Shown here: positions 8,456-18,529 of the stretch, piece after piece
Layout of the letters: each line of letters opens with the position of its first letter
Position numbering within the stretch: position 1 is the stretch's first letter
Source: Candidatus Kapaibacterium sp.
GTDB lineage: Bacteria > Bacteroidota > Ignavibacteria > Kapaibacteriales > UBA4661
Assembly: GCA_004292595.1 (NCBI GenBank)
Contig: RDXM01000110.1
Coordinates: 1 to 53,444 of the forward strand
DNA length: 53,444 nucleotides
Reading direction: 5' to 3'
Notes under the pieces: model-generated
Database searches by the model: none
Told to the model about the DNA's origin: nothing
What the model saw: only the letters and a program-made list of their open reading frames with translations
Position numbers and translations under genes: made by a program

Positions 8456-10009
8456 ATGATGTATTTGGAAGAACACCTTCTGGTTGCGAAGAAACTCTCC
8501 TTTCCGCCAGAGATGGAAGCGGAGTTTATCGCTGCACAAAATATCGGTACTGTCAAGGCTCTACACCGTTTTGCGTGGGCAACCTCCGCACTGCTGCTTA
8601 TTTCTGGATTTCTTGATGGTATTTTTTTTGCGCACTATCGCTGGGAGTTTGCGGTTATTCGCATGGCAATGGCGGTGATTGCTTTTGTTGCTATGCGCGT
8701 CTGCTTGGTGCGCCAGAGTTCTCGCCAAGGAAAGGTCGAGCGGCGTGTGCATCTGGTCTGGGGGGTCGTGTTTGTGGCGGGCGCGTTCAATATATTCCAG
8801 TGTTTTATTCGCCCTGAGGATACCGCATACAGCAGTTATGGACTGACCAATGCTGTTTTTATTGCGCTCGGTTTTACTCTTTCGCGGGCATCGTTGGTGC
8901 AAGCGTCTGTTGGTGCGATGTGTATGATTGGTTTTTACAACTTATATGCCATTCCAAGCCAGCTTTTACCACATCCCGACGAATATCGCTTGATTTTTGT
9001 TGGTACGAATATCCGTTTGCTCTTTATTGCTGTTATCATGGCAGTTGTTGGATTTCTGCTCGAGAGCGCACGGCGACAAGATTTTATTAAAACTGCGCTG
9101 CTTGAGCAAGAACGCCAGCGTGTGCAACAGCAAAATAGCGAAATTCTCCACCAACAAGAAGTCTTGGAATCCAGCGCACGCGAGGCAGAACTCGCCAACG
9201 CGCATCTGGTGAATTTGAATAATGAATTGAGGGTCGTGAATGCGGACTTACATCAAGCGAACACCTTCAAAGTGCAGATGCTGTCTGTGGTTTCGCATGA
9301 TTTGAAAAATCCCATTGTCGGAATTTTAGGACTTGCCGAAGCCTTGCAGGACGATCTGCACTCTATGAGCGCAGAGCAGCAGCGGCAATTTCTCGCACAA
9401 ATTCAATCGTCGTCGGTGCGAATGCTGAATTTTATCCAAGAATTATTGGACTCTGCGTCGCTGGAACTTGGTACGGTCAAGCTCCGCAAAGCTCCATTCC
9501 AAGCGGATTCTCTTTGGAATACGGTCCAGCAAGAACTATTGAAAACGCTCCACGACAAACAACAACACATAGTAGCGAGCATAGAACAAGGTATTGTCGT
9601 CATTGCTGATGCCGACCGCGTGTATCAAGTCTTTTACAATCTTCTGTCGAATGCAAGTAAATATTCCCCCAGAGGTGCGCAAATACTGGTCTCGCTCTCG
9701 CGCTTTGGAGCAAACCTGCGTTTTGTGATTCAAGACCAAGGTCCGGGCTTTACCGACGAAGACAAACCCAAACTCTTTGGTATGTTCCAACGGCTTTCTG
9801 CGCAGCCAACAGGCGGCGAAAGCTCGCATGGCGTGGGCTTGGCTATTGTGCGTTTGATTGTCGAAGCACACGGCGGCACGATTCGTTTAGAAGATACACC
9901 ACTTTCGCAGCACACCGCCGCAGGGCAAATGCGCGGCGCGACATTTATTGTGGAAATTCCTCTGCATGGCTCAGGAACGGAGCTTGCTGAAGATGAGCTT
10001 GCTGAATAA
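8456..10009 (+). CDS. Membrane sensor histidine kinase
   Basis: A sensor kinase of about 517 aa. The frame is open from a TTG at 8393, but the tandem ATGATG at 8456/8459 is the likely start (MMYLEEHLLVAKKLSFPPEMEAEF). About six membrane helices form the N-terminal sensor. A coiled coil (LLEQERQRVQQQNSEILHQ) leads to HisKA with SHDLKNP (acceptor His encoded at 9296-9298) and HATPase_c with NLLSNASKYSP, DQGPGFTDEDK, KLFGMFQRLSAQPTGGE and GVGLAIV. No recognised input domain and no response regulator is nearby. It faces away from cobS, with a family C element in the shared upstream region, and is followed by another kinase gene after a family B repeat. Confidence 0.9.
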   Translation: MMYLEEHLLVAKKLSFPPEMEAEFIAAQNIGTVKALHRFAWATSALLLISGFLDGIFFAHYRWEFAVIRMAMAVIAFVAMRVCLVRQSSRQGKVERRVHLVWGVVFVAGAFNIFQCFIRPEDTAYSSYGLTNAVFIALGFTLSRASLVQASVGAMCMIGFYNLYAIPSQLLPHPDEYRLIFVGTNIRLLFIAVIMAVVGFLLESARRQDFIKTALLEQERQRVQQQNSEILHQQEVLESSAREAELANAHLVNLNNELRVVNADLHQANTFKVQMLSVVSHDLKNPIVGILGLAEALQDDLHSMSAEQQRQFLAQIQSSSVRMLNFIQELLDSASLELGTVKLRKAPFQADSLWNTVQQELLKTLHDKQQHIVASIEQGIVVIADADRVYQVFYNLLSNASKYSPRGAQILVSLSRFGANLRFVIQDQGPGFTDEDKPKLFGMFQRLSAQPTGGESSHGVGLAIVRLIVEAHGGTIRLEDTPLSQHTAAGQMRGATFIVEIPLHGSGTELAEDELAE

Positions 10010-10115
10010 ACCAACATATCTGTACTGCAATTTTTTCGCATTCCTCTCAAGTCGTATTTCTCTCAAATCGTATTTCTCTCAAAGGAATGGTAAAAAAATA
10101 AGTGGTTCAAGTCAG

Positions 10116-10195
10116 TAGTGGCACAGACATTCTTGTCTGTGGTCGTCGCCTGAAGCCCGCACCAACACACATAGACAGGAATGTCTGTGCCACTA
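10116..10195. repeat. Family B paired REP-like palindrome, copy 1
   Basis: An 80-bp inverted pair beginning TAGTGGCACAGACATTC and ending in the inverse GAATGTCTGTGCCACTA. Each arm holds its own small hairpin (CAGACA-TTCT-TGTCTG on the left). The spacer CGTCGCCTGAAGCCCGCACC also occurs, slightly changed, in the copy at 52743-52820. It lies between two kinase genes. Arms match those inside family A but in the opposite arrangement. Confidence 0.9.
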
Positions 10196-10252
10196 AATAT
10201 TGTTGAAGTTTATCCATTTAATTTTTGAGCCTTCCAAATACCGTTCGCTCTC

Positions 10253-12553
10253 ATGTTTTCTTTTTTTTCACATTTCTCTCTCTCCGTTTTATGCGCCACA
10301 CGCCGCATAGAATCGAGGGTGCAGACGAGCAATTTTTCTCAAGCCTCATTGATGCTGGCTTTTGGGGGAATACTTTTCTGTGTGATTGCCCTCGCAGCAC
10401 CCGTGCGCCTTCCTGCTCAGAGACAAGCAATAACGCTCCACTTGGATAGTGCGTATCTGCTGCGCAAGGACTATGCACCTCTACAAAAGTATGTGCGTAT
10501 TATCGAAGAAACGCAAGGAGTAATGACCATTGAACAAGCTCTGGAAGCCGAACAGCACGGAAAATTCCTGCCTCTGAGCGAGCAAGCCGTACCACTGAAA
10601 GCGCACACTGCCTATTGGCTGGTAGTGAATCTGGAAAATCATTGCCCTGCGCAAACGCGATGGCTGGTGCATTTGGGCGAAAACGACATTCGGGCAACAG
10701 GGCGAAATAGCTTTATTGATGCGATTGTTGTGGAGAATGGTGTTGTCCAACAACGCAAGTATGCTGGTTATCACCGTCCAGCGCGAGAGCGCGATATTGC
10801 CTTGATACATAATGCTCTTGATATTGACATTCCTGCCAATCGCCCCGTGCAAGTATTTGTGCGCCTTCAACGGCTGTACCATTTTTCGGTGAATCCGACA
10901 ATGCGTCTTCTCCAAGCGCATGATTTTGAACGCTCGTATTTCCGCGCTCGGATGCAACATTTTATGTTTGCGTTTCTTCTGTTGGGTGCATTTGCTATTA
11001 TCACGGTCTTTTATGCCATCTATGGCGTTATTGTGCGGGATAAAGCCTTTCTTTTCTTTGTTATCTATACCTTTGGAATGCTGCTCATTTTTGGGTATTT
11101 ATTTGGCGTTGTTCATCAATTTCTTTTTCCCAATATCCCAGCACTAGAAAATCATCTATTTTTCGTTAGTCTAATTTTTTGCGCGAGCGAATCTCTTTTT
11201 GTGCGCTCATTTCTCAATGTTGAAAGAATTTCCTCGTTTTGGTCGAAACTTCTTTGGCATGGTACAATTTTTTACGTCATTCTTTCTGTTGCTAGCTTTC
11301 TGCACTGGCTTGTGTGGCAAAATTTCCCTCTTGTCAATGGTGTGTTGCTTTTCACAATTCTCTGCACGGTCTTACTGCAATTATCCTTTTCTGCGAGTAT
11401 TGCTCGTGCCAAAACACCGCTTGTTCGCTACGTTCTTATCGGCAATATCGTGCTGCATAGCTCAAATTTGCTTTTTATTTTAACAATGATTTTTCCGCGC
11501 TATCTCGGTATTCCATTTTTATTTGATTTCAACACAGGGCTGTATGTGTCGTGTTTTGGTGCATTGGGGCGGATTTGCTTTTTTGCGCTTGGGTTTGGCT
11601 ATCGGGCAAAGGTCTTGGAGCAGGAGCGTATATCGGCGCAAGAAGACCTTATTCGGCAATTACAACGCAATGAAGAATTACAGCAAAGCGCGAATCAAAT
11701 GCTTGAAGCAAACGTGCTGGAACGCACTCTGGAGCTTGAGAAAGCAAATGAACGCCTCGTGGATGCAAATAAAGAAATTGAACGGCAGATGGCGATTCTC
11801 GAAGAGCAAGCACTCGATATTGAGGTGCGGAATACTTCCATGCATGAAATTAACGAGGAACTGCGCGATGCAAATGAGTTTAAGCTGAAAATGCTTGGTA
11901 TTGCCGCGCATGATTTGAAAAATCCGATTAGCAACATTCTGCTCAGTTCTCAATTACTCGTGCGAAAAGCAACACCAGAAGCAGTGAAGGATTATTCCGA
12001 AAACATACGGGAGTCGAGTGCGCAAATGCTCGCTATTATTGAGGATTTGCTTGAATCGGCAGCAGTAGGTTTAGGCAAAGTACCATTGGCAATTCGCCCC
12101 TTCAATTTGAGCGAGACAGTAGAATATGTTGTTGGGCAGTTTCAAAGTATTGTCGAAGCAAAAAAGCAAACACTGGATGTACTCTGCCCCGACCACTGCC
12201 TGATGCACGGCGATGAGGTGCGTATTCGCCAAGTTCTGGATAATCTTCTCTCCAATGCCAGCAAGTATTCTCCGCTTGAGGGGCGCATAACGCTCACGGT
12301 GCGCAGCATCAACGAACAGGTGCAGATTTCTGTCCACGATTCGGGACCAGGGCTGACCGATGACGATAAATCCAAGCTCTTCGGAATGTTCCAGCGGCTT
12401 TCGGCAAAACCAACAGCAGGCGAGTCATCAAGCGGCGTAGGGCTTGCCAGCGTGAAAAATATTGTCGAGCTGCACGGCGGCAGAATTGAAGTGGTGAGCG
12501 AACGAGGGCGCGGAAGCACTTTTGTGATAACACTACCGCTTGTGGCACAATAA
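10253..12553 (+). CDS. 7TMR-DISM sensor histidine kinase
   Basis: A 766-aa paralogue of the kinase at 4811-7057. An N-terminal signal/anchor region (to about residue 58) precedes a 7TMR-DISMED2-like periplasmic domain (with TAYWLVVNLEN) and seven membrane helices (about 235-440). A long coiled coil (about 450-540) leads to HisKA (AAHDLKNP, His553) and HATPase_c with NLLSNASKYSP, DSGPGLTDDDK, KLFGMFQRLSAKPTAGE and GVGLASVK. The ATG at 10253 follows a pyrimidine-rich stretch with no clear Shine-Dalgarno. It ends 44 bp before the convergent ABC ATPase gene. It has no receiver domain. What it senses is unknown; DISMED2 domains are thought to bind carbohydrates. Confidence 0.92.
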   Translation: MFSFFSHFSLSVLCATRRIESRVQTSNFSQASLMLAFGGILFCVIALAAPVRLPAQRQAITLHLDSAYLLRKDYAPLQKYVRIIEETQGVMTIEQALEAEQHGKFLPLSEQAVPLKAHTAYWLVVNLENHCPAQTRWLVHLGENDIRATGRNSFIDAIVVENGVVQQRKYAGYHRPARERDIALIHNALDIDIPANRPVQVFVRLQRLYHFSVNPTMRLLQAHDFERSYFRARMQHFMFAFLLLGAFAIITVFYAIYGVIVRDKAFLFFVIYTFGMLLIFGYLFGVVHQFLFPNIPALENHLFFVSLIFCASESLFVRSFLNVERISSFWSKLLWHGTIFYVILSVASFLHWLVWQNFPLVNGVLLFTILCTVLLQLSFSASIARAKTPLVRYVLIGNIVLHSSNLLFILTMIFPRYLGIPFLFDFNTGLYVSCFGALGRICFFALGFGYRAKVLEQERISAQEDLIRQLQRNEELQQSANQMLEANVLERTLELEKANERLVDANKEIERQMAILEEQALDIEVRNTSMHEINEELRDANEFKLKMLGIAAHDLKNPISNILLSSQLLVRKATPEAVKDYSENIRESSAQMLAIIEDLLESAAVGLGKVPLAIRPFNLSETVEYVVGQFQSIVEAKKQTLDVLCPDHCLMHGDEVRIRQVLDNLLSNASKYSPLEGRITLTVRSINEQVQISVHDSGPGLTDDDKSKLFGMFQRLSAKPTAGESSSGVGLASVKNIVELHGGRIEVVSERGRGSTFVITLPLVAQ

Positions 12554-12597
12554 AAAAGAGCGACAAAAAAGAGCGACAACAGCCAAGAACTGAGATT

Positions 12598-13311
12598 TTA
12601 TCTAGCACTCGGCGGTATTGCAAAGTCCATCACCCGTATTTGTGCCGAACACAACGCCAAGTCTCGCGCATCGTTTGTTGCCAGCAATGCCGCACCGTTT
12701 CTGCTTTTGTGGAGCAAAATATATTCTTCCACAGCCGAGATGCCCTGTTCATCAAGATTGGTCATTGGTTCGTCAAAAACGAGCAGAGGAGGGTTGTGTT
12801 GCAGGGCGCATATAAACTTGCATCGCTGCTTCATGCCCGAAGAAAATGTGCGAATTTCATCATCTCGGCGTTCCCACAAGTGAAAATGCTGTAAAAGTGC
12901 CTCCGAGCGAGATTTCATCAGGCTCGTAGAGAACCTTTCGCCACGCATCTCGGTAAGAAATTGTAGTAATTCAAGCGGAGTAAATTCTTCGTAGAGCGTT
13001 AGATATGGCGCAACAAAGCCAATATGACGCACAATTTCTTCCTGCGGAATCGGAAGAGTGCCGCCCTGCACAAAGCATTCCACCGAGCCGCTTGCGCACT
13101 GGAGCAGTCCTGCAAGAGCGCGGAGAAGCGTGGTTTTCCCCGAACCATTCTGCCCAGTAATTCCCAGCACTTCACCGTTTTTTACCGACAACGAAAGATT
13201 ACGCCAAACAAGACGGTTGTTGAATTTTTGCGTCAACGCATTGGCTCGTAGCTCAAAGCCCTGAAATGGTGGGCTTTCTGGCGGAAAAAGGATGTTCTGT
13301 TCGATATTCAT
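12598..13311 (-). CDS. ABC transporter ATP-binding protein, CcmA-like
   Basis: A 237-aa ABC ATPase with Walker A GQNGSGKTT (about residues 54-62), signature FSSGMKQR, Walker B LLVFDEPMTNLD and a D-loop. The compact form, the FSSGMKQR signature and the LLRALAGLL segment after Walker A resemble CcmA of the cytochrome c maturation/haem export system. No ccmB, ccmC or other c-type maturation gene adjoins it, so the substrate is not settled. The H-loop region (LLATNDARDLALC) has Asn where His is usual, which may matter for activity. It lies 12 bp downstream of the OmpA-PD40 gene on the same strand and is probably co-transcribed with it. Confidence 0.82.
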   Translation of the reverse strand: MNIEQNILFPPESPPFQGFELRANALTQKFNNRLVWRNLSLSVKNGEVLGITGQNGSGKTTLLRALAGLLQCASGSVECFVQGGTLPIPQEEIVRHIGFVAPYLTLYEEFTPLELLQFLTEMRGERFSTSLMKSRSEALLQHFHLWERRDDEIRTFSSGMKQRCKFICALQHNPPLLVFDEPMTNLDEQGISAVEEYILLHKSRNGAALLATNDARDLALCSAQIRVMDFAIPPSAR

Positions 13312-13323
13312 AGCACAACGGCG

Positions 13324-15354
13324 TTAGTTCTGAGGCGGTTTTGGCGAGGCAACGCCCGTACTTTTCGGCACGGCATTTTTGGCAGCAGGCACGAGCGTTG
13401 CCGACGTGGAAGCCCCTTTGTTACTGGCATTCAGAGGCACAGCATTTTTTTGAGATGCTGTCGCGCTTGTTGCTTTCGGCAGTGCAACAGGCGGAAGTGC
13501 TGATGAAGATGGTGCTGTTCCTTGTTTCACTGTTCCTTGGTTTGCTGTTCCTTGTTTTGCTGGTACTGTCTGCGGGGCAGCACTGGAGCTTGTTTTGGGC
13601 GGAAGCTGCTTCGTTGCTGGTGGTATTGGCGCATCCTCAAGTTTGCGGAAAAAGCTAATTTCGACGCGGCGATTTTTTGAACGTCCTGTTTCGGAGGCAT
13701 TTGCCGCAATCGGTTCTTCTTCGCCAAAGAATTTCAGCGCGAGGCGTTTGCGCTCGCAGCCGAGCGACCACAGATAGTCCAGCACAGCATTGACGCGGCG
13801 TTGCGAAAGGCGTAGGTTGTACTCATATGAACCTCTATCATCAGCAAACCCCGATATTTCTGCTTGATAGCTGGGGTTTGCTTTCAAAAAATCCCATGCT
13901 TTGTCGAGTTCATCCAGATATTTTTCCTCAATCGTAAACTCGTCGGTCTCGAAAAGCGTCGGTTGAATGGTGGGCATGATGGCTTTGCCTGCATTTCCAG
14001 CAAGCGTCGCATTTGTCGCCGTTTTCACTTTCGGCGGACGGGGCGGTACGGGGTCGAGTTCGATATTGAGAATGTATTCGCCTTCGAGAGTATTGCTTGA
14101 GTTCAGCGCAAATTCACGGTTCGCGCCTTTATGTTTGCTGGCAGAGGCGGAAAGCACATATTTTTTATTTGGCTTCAAAAGCGCCGTAAACTCGCCCGTA
14201 ACGCTGTTGCTGCGCACCGAAAGCGAGTAGGCATTTGGGCTTGGAGCGGCACTTGCGTCGTCGCCGCCTGTGGCTGGAACTTCACTGACATCAATCGAGG
14301 ATTCAAGCGGTGCTTGGGTTGTTTTGCTGAGTACTTTTCCCGAAAAAATAATCATTGGCAAGGGCTTCAATTCGCGGGCTTCTGCGCTGGCAAGGTCTGC
14401 TCTGTGAATATCGCCATCGCGCACAAAATAGGCTTCCTTGCCGTCGGGGCTAATAATGAAGCCATATTCGTCGCCTTTGGTATTGAAGGCATCGCCCAAA
14501 TTGTAGAGCGCACTAACTGTGCCGTCGTCGTTGAGCGTTGCTTTGAACATATCCAAGCCGCCAAGCCCGCCGTAGCCATTGGAAGAAAAGTATATCGTTT
14601 TGCCGTCAGGCGCAATAAAAATGGAACGCTCGTTTTTTGGTGTGCTTACGTCGAGTTTTTCAACAGCAGAAAACGAGCCGTCAATCGCACGTCTTGCGTA
14701 GTAAATATCCATGGGCAACTTACGGTCTTTGCCGAGCGTGAACATGAAGAGATTTCCCGACGGCGACCACGATGAGCCATCGGTTGCAATCATGCCGCCA
14801 AATTCATTCATCTGCTCGCGGATAAAGCTCGTTACCGTGCCGCCCAGACCAACGGGCGCATCCCATTTTTTGCCGTGAAATTCTGCCATAAAATACGGAC
14901 CAGCAAGCGATTCCCAGCCTGTGCGAAAACTTTGGTAATAAACGTTTTGCCCATCAGAGGTGATATTTGGCTCATCTTCGCCACTGCCCGTATTGATGCT
15001 TTCGTCCAGTGCTTGGGGCTTTGTCCACTCGCCTTTGACGCGCTCGGAGACGTAAATATCCCCATCCGAGCGGTTTGCAGCGTCATCAAACTGCGACCAC
15101 GACTGCCCGCCACGCTCGGACATGAAGTATAAAAAGCGTCCATTGGGCGTAAGACTGAGATTGACCTCTTTTTGCGGTGAATTAAGCACGTCCATTTTCG
15201 TCACAGAAACGCCTTGCACCGAGAGCATTTTGGGAACAAGTTTTTTCTTCGGTTGCGACAGAAGCAAGGAAGTACGCGCTTCTGCGAGAAGGAACATTGT
15301 ACATATCACGCACAATGTCGCTTTTGAGAAATGTGTCGGAAGAAACAGTTGCAT
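13324..15354 (-). CDS. PD40 beta-propeller and OmpA-domain envelope protein
   Basis: An envelope protein of about 676 aa from the ATG at 15354. A hydrophobic signal segment (CVICTMFLLAEA) leads to WD40-like/PD40 blades, recognisable from repeats such as LSLTPNGRFLYFMSERGG, NITSDGQNVYYQS, IFIAPDGKTIYFSSNGYGG and FIISPDGKEAYFVRDG. Then come a carboxypeptidase-regulatory-like stretch and an OmpA C-terminal peptidoglycan-binding domain (ISGFADDRGSYEYNLRLSQRR, then GRSKNRRVEISF). The last 110 residues are a low-complexity Pro/Ala/Thr/Lys tail with QGTANQGTVKQGT repeats. PD40-OmpA proteins of this layout are common in Bacteroidota near envelope or type IX secretion machinery. The frame extends 19 codons upstream without a better start. 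Confidence 0.88.
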   Translation of the reverse strand: MQLFLPTHFSKATLCVICTMFLLAEARTSLLLSQPKKKLVPKMLSVQGVSVTKMDVLNSPQKEVNLSLTPNGRFLYFMSERGGQSWSQFDDAANRSDGDIYVSERVKGEWTKPQALDESINTGSGEDEPNITSDGQNVYYQSFRTGWESLAGPYFMAEFHGKKWDAPVGLGGTVTSFIREQMNEFGGMIATDGSSWSPSGNLFMFTLGKDRKLPMDIYYARRAIDGSFSAVEKLDVSTPKNERSIFIAPDGKTIYFSSNGYGGLGGLDMFKATLNDDGTVSALYNLGDAFNTKGDEYGFIISPDGKEAYFVRDGDIHRADLASAEARELKPLPMIIFSGKVLSKTTQAPLESSIDVSEVPATGGDDASAAPSPNAYSLSVRSNSVTGEFTALLKPNKKYVLSASASKHKGANREFALNSSNTLEGEYILNIELDPVPPRPPKVKTATNATLAGNAGKAIMPTIQPTLFETDEFTIEEKYLDELDKAWDFLKANPSYQAEISGFADDRGSYEYNLRLSQRRVNAVLDYLWSLGCERKRLALKFFGEEEPIAANASETGRSKNRRVEISFFRKLEDAPIPPATKQLPPKTSSSAAPQTVPAKQGTANQGTVKQGTAPSSSALPPVALPKATSATASQKNAVPLNASNKGASTSATLVPAAKNAVPKSTGVASPKPPQN

Positions 15355-15411
15355 AATTGAGCGTTGATGAAGCGTAGAGGTCAGTTGTAGAAAAGGAAAT
15401 TGTGCAAACAT

Positions 15412-15598
15412 TCAGTTGGTGAACATCAGTTAGTGAACAATGAAAAGACGAATTTCGTTGCCGTTTTTATGAGACAAACTCCTAATTTGCAAGAATTTTT
15501 CGAGATGAGGAAGGTTTTTTGCAACCGAAGGCTAGCATACACCACAAAAGCGCAGTACCAATGCGGAGAAGTATTTGCAGAAATGCCGAAATATTCTT
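15412..15598 (+). other. Transcribed-looking gap: possible small RNA or leader before ispF
   Basis: The gap between the divergent OmpA-PD40 and ispF genes (15355-15696) is 342 bp. A strong plus-strand intrinsic terminator sits inside it at 15599-15632, before ispF, so something should be transcribed into it from the left. A 66-codon frame (15400-15600) ends directly at the hairpin, but its product has no recognisable features. A small RNA or a leader that attenuates ispF fits equally well. Confidence 0.3.
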
Positions 15599-15632
15599 AA
15601 ACTGCCATTCTGTAACGGCAGTTTTTTTTTAG
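15599..15632 (+). terminator. Intrinsic terminator upstream of ispF
   Basis: ACTGCC, a 10-base loop, GGCAGT, then nine T. It points in the plus direction and lies 65 bp before the ispF start, so it cannot serve the minus-strand OmpA gene that starts at 15354. Confidence 0.8.
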
Positions 15633-15696
15633 TATGTTCTTTGTGTGGTATTGGCTTGATACGACGCATATTTTCCACATATTTTTATTTGCTTGT

Positions 15697-16176
15697 ATGG
15701 TTGGTTTTGGATACGATATTCATCGTCTGGCTGAGGGAGAAAGCCTGATTTTAGGCGGCGTTGAGATAGACTCATCGTTTGGCACCGTTGCCCACAGCGA
15801 TGGCGATGTTCTGCTGCACGCCTTGTGCGACGCGCTCTTGGGCGCAGCCGGGCTGGGCGATATTGGCGAACACTTCCCCGATACCGATGCCGCCTACAAA
15901 GGCATTTCCAGTCTTGAACTGCTTCGGCGCGTGATTGCGCTTCTCGAAAAAGAGCAGTATCAGCTTATCAATGTAGATTGTACGCTCGTTTTGGAAAAAC
16001 CAAAAATTCTTCCCTACAAAGCGCAAATGCGCGAGCGCATCGCCGAAGCCTGTTCGTTGCCGTTTCAGCGCGTGTCCTTGAAGGCAACAACGAGTGAGAA
16101 GCTCGGTTTTGTCGGGCAAGGAGAAGGGATTGAGGCGTACGCTGTTTGTCAAATTGAGCCTCTGCGAGGCGCGTAA
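15697..16176 (+). CDS. ispF: 2-C-methyl-D-erythritol 2,4-cyclodiphosphate synthase
   Basis: The fifth enzyme of the MEP isoprenoid pathway, which makes the cyclic diphosphate with loss of CMP; a cytosolic trimer. The 159-aa product starts MVGFGYDIHRL, where Asp7 and His9 are the expected metal ligands. The family motif HSDGDVLLHALCDALLGAAGLGDIG carries the third ligand His, and FPDTDAAYKG, KATTSEKLGFVGQGEGIEA complete it. Length matches the family. The frame is open for 21 codons upstream (to 15634), but that stretch is a hydrophobic run starting just after a terminator and is not family-like. Other MEP genes are not in the window. The ptrB gene follows 50 bp downstream. Confidence 0.96.
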   Translation: MVGFGYDIHRLAEGESLILGGVEIDSSFGTVAHSDGDVLLHALCDALLGAAGLGDIGEHFPDTDAAYKGISSLELLRRVIALLEKEQYQLINVDCTLVLEKPKILPYKAQMRERIAEACSLPFQRVSLKATTSEKLGFVGQGEGIEAYAVCQIEPLRGA

Positions 16177-16226
16177 AATCTTCATTCTAAGCACTACCTT
16201 TTCATTTCTCATGCTGTAATGTCGTT

Positions 16227-18425
16227 ATGAAAGCATCAATGCCATTATCACCACCACAGCGCACATTTTCTCGGTACATTGGTGCAATATTTCTCATTCT
16301 TTGCATCATGCTCCTTTCCATCAGCACACCGTTTCTTGTCTCCATGAGCCACACACCGCATACAAAATCGTTTCCAGCCGATACGCCCCGACCACCCGTT
16401 GCGAAAATTATTCCCAAAACCGACACCACGCACAAGGACATTCGCGTGGATAATTACTTCTGGTTGCGCGATAAAAAAAATCCTGAGGTGATGAAGCATT
16501 TGGAAGCAGAAAATGCCTACACCGAAGCAATCATGAGCGACACACAGCCGTTGCAGGAAAAACTTTTCGCCGAAATGAAGGGGCGCGTGAAAGAAAGCGA
16601 TGTGTCGGTGCCGTACAAAGACAATGGCTATTTTTATTATACCAAAACCCTCGACGGCAAGCAATATCCCGTGTACTGCCGTAAGCAAGGCAGTGCGGAC
16701 GGCAAAGAAGAAGTGATGCTAGATATGAACGCACTCGCCGAAGGGAAAAAATTCCTTCGCTTGGGCGCGTGGAATGTGAGCAGAGACAACAAACTCCTCG
16801 CCTACGGGCTGGATTTCGATGGTTCGCGGCGCTACACGATGTTCGTAAAAAACCTGGAAACAGGAGAATTGCTGAAAGACCAAATTGCAGCCGTTGGCGA
16901 TGGCTTGGTCTGGGGCAATGACAATAAAACGCTCTTTTACAACATCTACGATACTGCACTTCGCTCGTACAAAATCATGCGGCACACACTCGGATTCGAT
17001 GCCAAATCCGACGTAGAAATTTTCCATGAAAAAGATGAAAAATTCGACTGCTCCATCTATAAAACCAACAGCGAGAAATACTTAATTATTGAAACGGCAA
17101 GCAAGCTCACGCACGAATGCTGGTTTATCAACGCCGACAAGCCGAATGATGCTCCGCGCTGCATCGAAGCTCGCAAAGAAGGGCATGAATACTCGGTGGA
17201 ACATCATGGCGACACATTTATCATTCTCACCAACGACAAAGCAAAAAACTTCCGCGTCATGCAAACCCCGCTTGATGCCTACGCGATGAAGAATTGGAAA
17301 GAAGTGATTGCGCATCGTCCGAAAGTGAAAATTGACGATATTGATATTTTTGAAAAATACTTTGTGCTTTCTTGCCGGGAAGCGGGTTTGACGACATTGC
17401 AAGTGTACGACATTGCGAAAAAACAATCGCACAACGTCAAGTTTCCCGAGCAAGCATACGCCTCGTACACGGCTACCAATCCCGACTTTGCGACCACAAC
17501 GCTGCGCTACGGCTATCAATCACCGATTACGCCTGCTTCTGTCTATGATTACGACATGGTAAAGCGTGAAGCAACACTCTTGAAGCGTCAGGAAGTGCCT
17601 GGCGGCTATAACCCTGATAATTACTCGGTGGAACGCGTTTTCGTCAAAGCAAAAGATGGTGCGCACGTTCCCCTTACGGTGATGTACAAAAAAGGCATGG
17701 AGAAAAATAGCGCGAATCCAACGCTCCTCTATGGCTATGGTTCGTATGAAATTTCCATTGACCCAACCTTCAGCCAAACCCGCGTAAGCCTCTTGGATAG
17801 GGGTTTTGTCTATGCGATTGGGCATATTCGCGGCGGCGGCGAAATGGGCAAAGAATGGTACGAAAGCGGCAAGTTTTTGAAGAAAAAGAATACCTTCACG
17901 GATTTCATCGCGTGTGCGGAACATTTGATTGCGCAAAAATACACGAGCAAGGACAAACTCGTGATTCAAGGCGGCTCGGCGGGTGGTTTGCTTATGGGCG
18001 CAGTGATGAATATGCGTCCTGATTTGTGGAAAGGTGTACTTGCAAATGTGCCGTTTGTGGATGTGATAAACACGATGCTCGACGCTTCCTTGCCGCTCAC
18101 AACGGGCGAATACGAGGAATGGGGCAATCCCAACGACAAAAAATATTACGATTACATGAAGTCGTACTCGCCCTACGACAATATCGAAAAGAAAGCATAC
18201 CCGCATCTTCTGATGACCACTGGCTTAAACGATTCGCAAGTGCCGTATTGGGAGCCAGCAAAATTCGCCGCAAAGCTCCGCACCATGAAAACAGACAACA
18301 ATTTGCTGATGATGAAAATTGACATGGGCGTAGGACACGGCGGCTCTTCTGGGCGTTTCGACCGCTTGAAGGAAATTGCCTTCGAGTATGCGTTTGTGCT
18401 AAAAGTTCTTGGTATAACGCAGTAA
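16227..18425 (+). CDS. ptrB: Oligopeptidase B-type S9 serine peptidase
   Basis: A 732-aa prolyl-oligopeptidase-family enzyme, closest by eye to oligopeptidase B, which cleaves short peptides after Lys/Arg. The N-terminal beta-propeller half has the family's opening ([47 protein letters not shown]). The alpha/beta-hydrolase half has the nucleophile in [11 protein letters not shown] (Ser584), Asp669 in [11 protein letters not shown] and His704 in [10 protein letters not shown]. Before the propeller is a hydrophobic segment (about residues 17-39), so the protein is probably exported or anchored, unlike the cytosolic E. coli enzyme. It lies between ispF and fbaB on the same strand. Confidence 0.9.
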   Translation: MKASMPLSPPQRTFSRYIGAIFLILCIMLLSISTPFLVSMSHTPHTKSFPADTPRPPVAKIIPKTDTTHKDIRVDNYFWLRDKKNPEVMKHLEAENAYTEAIMSDTQPLQEKLFAEMKGRVKESDVSVPYKDNGYFYYTKTLDGKQYPVYCRKQGSADGKEEVMLDMNALAEGKKFLRLGAWNVSRDNKLLAYGLDFDGSRRYTMFVKNLETGELLKDQIAAVGDGLVWGNDNKTLFYNIYDTALRSYKIMRHTLGFDAKSDVEIFHEKDEKFDCSIYKTNSEKYLIIETASKLTHECWFINADKPNDAPRCIEARKEGHEYSVEHHGDTFIILTNDKAKNFRVMQTPLDAYAMKNWKEVIAHRPKVKIDDIDIFEKYFVLSCREAGLTTLQVYDIAKKQSHNVKFPEQAYASYTATNPDFATTTLRYGYQSPITPASVYDYDMVKREATLLKRQEVPGGYNPDNYSVERVFVKAKDGAHVPLTVMYKKGMEKNSANPTLLYGYGSYEISIDPTFSQTRVSLLDRGFVYAIGHIRGGGEMGKEWYESGKFLKKKNTFTDFIACAEHLIAQKYTSKDKLVIQGGSAGGLLMGAVMNMRPDLWKGVLANVPFVDVINTMLDASLPLTTGEYEEWGNPNDKKYYDYMKSYSPYDNIEKKAYPHLLMTTGLNDSQVPYWEPAKFAAKLRTMKTDNNLLMMKIDMGVGHGGSSGRFDRLKEIAFEYAFVLKVLGITQ

Positions 18426-18529
18426 AGACGCGCCTTGTGGGGATCTCAATTCTTATTGAGGGTCTCACTTTCACCGACTTAAAATCAACGGTTTATTTTT
18501 TCACTCAAAATGTTCAAGGAGTATGCGCA

